Shown one piece after another: positions 5,268 through 5,791 of a stretch of 5,791 nucleotides of DNA (its first letter is position 1; the number at the start of each line of letters is the position of its first letter). The stretch is from the NCBI GenBank assembly GCA_030642995.1, contig DAOWMR010000203.1:1-5791 (forward strand). Reading direction: 5' to 3'. The notes beneath the pieces were generated by a model. The model was given only the letters and a program-made list of their open reading frames with translations. It made no database searches and was not told where the DNA came from. Made by a program: the position numbers and the translations under genes. The DNA comes from Spirochaetales bacterium. GTDB taxonomy: Bacteria > Spirochaetota > Spirochaetia > DSM-27196 > SLST01.

Positions 5268-5791
5268 CGAAGTATCGATTCAGTTCCCACACGGTAACCT
5301 GATCGCGATAGGCCTGCTCTTCGTGACGGGCGTGAAGCACATAGTGGTCAATCACATCGTCGCCGAAGATCTCCCGCGCCCGATCGGACCGGTCGAGCTT
5401 GTCGACCGCTTCACCGAGGCTTGCGGGCACACGCTCAAACTGACCACCTTCGTACGCGTTGCCGCCAAATGCCGGCGGCGCGGTCAACTCGTGCTCAATT
5501 CCGTAGATCCCCGCCGCGAGCACCGCAGCGTACGCGAGATAGGGGTTAACGTCGGCGCCCGGCAATCGATTTTCAATCCGGAACGATTGATCATGCCCCA
5601 CTACGCGGTAAGCGGTCGTGCGGTTGTCATATCCCCAGGAGATCCGGGTTGGCGCAAATGAATCGGCACAGAATCGCTTATAGGAGTTGACGGTGGGCGC
5701 AAAGAACAGGAACAGCTCCGTGGACAACGCATGGAGACCGCCGAGGAAGTGTTCAAAGAGCGCGCTTCCACCCTCCTTTTTCTGGTCCCAG
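5257..5791 (-). CDS. Glutamine synthetase-family enzyme, C-terminal part (partial at right edge); possible gamma-glutamylpolyamine synthetase
   Basis: The last 177 residues of a glutamine synthetase-fold ligase are visible; the first complete codon is TGG 5790-5788 and the rest lies outside the window. A TTG within the frame (5727) is not the start, because homology runs through it to the edge. Landmarks of the catalytic domain, numbered from the edge: FAPTVNSYKRF (30-40), SWGYDNRTTAYRV (51-63, holding the Arg of the ATP/phosphate site) and RIENRLPGADVNPYLAYAA (71-89; Glu73 and Arg75 match the E-x-R metal/substrate pair). The C-terminus (HYVLHARHEEQAYRDQVT, then WELNRYFARI) resembles the PuuA/GlnA3-like branch, and I see no GlnA-type adenylylation-site motif. 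Such enzymes ligate glutamate to ammonia, polyamines or other amines. The pot operon nearby makes polyamine glutamylation attractive, but that is inference. Stop TGA 5259-5257. Confidence 0.92.
   Translation of the reverse strand, partial: WDQKKEGGSALFEHFLGGLHALSTELFLFFAPTVNSYKRFCADSFAPTRISWGYDNRTTAYRVVGHDQSFRIENRLPGADVNPYLAYAAVLAAGIYGIEHELTAPPAFGGNAYEGGQFERVPASLGEAVDKLDRSDRAREIFGDDVIDHYVLHARHEEQAYRDQVTVWELNRYFARI

Noticed and set aside
1..5791. Search by eye for CRISPR arrays, tRNA or rRNA genes, insertion sequences and attachment sites
   Set aside because: No spaced repeat series, no tRNA-like cloverleaf and no transposase or terminal inverted repeats were seen.

Overview
The window comes from the chromosome of a moderately GC-rich bacterium. 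It carries an ABC transporter operon of the spermidine/putrescine type on the minus strand, next to two metabolic genes. A spirochaete is plausible: the solute-binding protein has a signal peptide ending in a Gly/Ala/Thr/Glu-rich segment with no lipobox cysteine, a style I associate with spirochaete binding proteins. This assignment is inference; no rRNA or other marker gene is present.

Minus-strand operon, in transcription order: potD-like binding protein (4269-3181), potA-like ATPase (3107-1998), potB-like permease (2011-1142), potC-like permease (1145-282), then a broken gene (256-54). The order binding protein, ATPase, permease, permease matches E. coli potFGHI rather than potABCD. The three distal transporter genes overlap (14 nt for potA/potB, 4 nt for potB/potC), so they are probably translationally coupled. 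The 73-nt potD-potA gap holds a GC-rich hairpin with a T-rich tail. This may attenuate transcription so that more binding protein than membrane complex is made. A perfect TATAAT also lies just before potA.

The left end is the least expected part. The 3' end of the operon carries the N-terminal piece of a PhnP-type (COG1235-like) metallo-beta-lactamase-fold hydrolase. It is split over two frames: start to residue 13 in one, and the CxCxxC cluster onward in the other. It then ends before the catalytic HxHxDH region. This looks like a decaying pseudogene, unless a sequence error is involved. On the opposite strand a short open frame entering from the left edge may be the C-terminus of an unidentified neighbour.

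The 168-nt divergent region (4270-4437) separates potD from a plus-strand cytoplasmic glycerophosphodiester phosphodiesterase-family gene (4438-5220). That gene has a consensus TTGACA -35 with a 17-nt spacer, and its predicted transcript starts only about 5 nt before the ATG. Convergent to it at the right edge is the C-terminal third or so of a glutamine synthetase-family enzyme (5791-5257, running off the window), of the kind that includes gamma-glutamylpolyamine synthetases.

Functionally, the transporter would import a polyamine or related solute, and the glutamine synthetase-like enzyme could be the first assimilation step. One caution is that the region of the binding protein aligning with the acidic amine-binding residues of E. 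coli PotD appears to be basic (RLKRP), so the ligand may differ from spermidine or putrescine.
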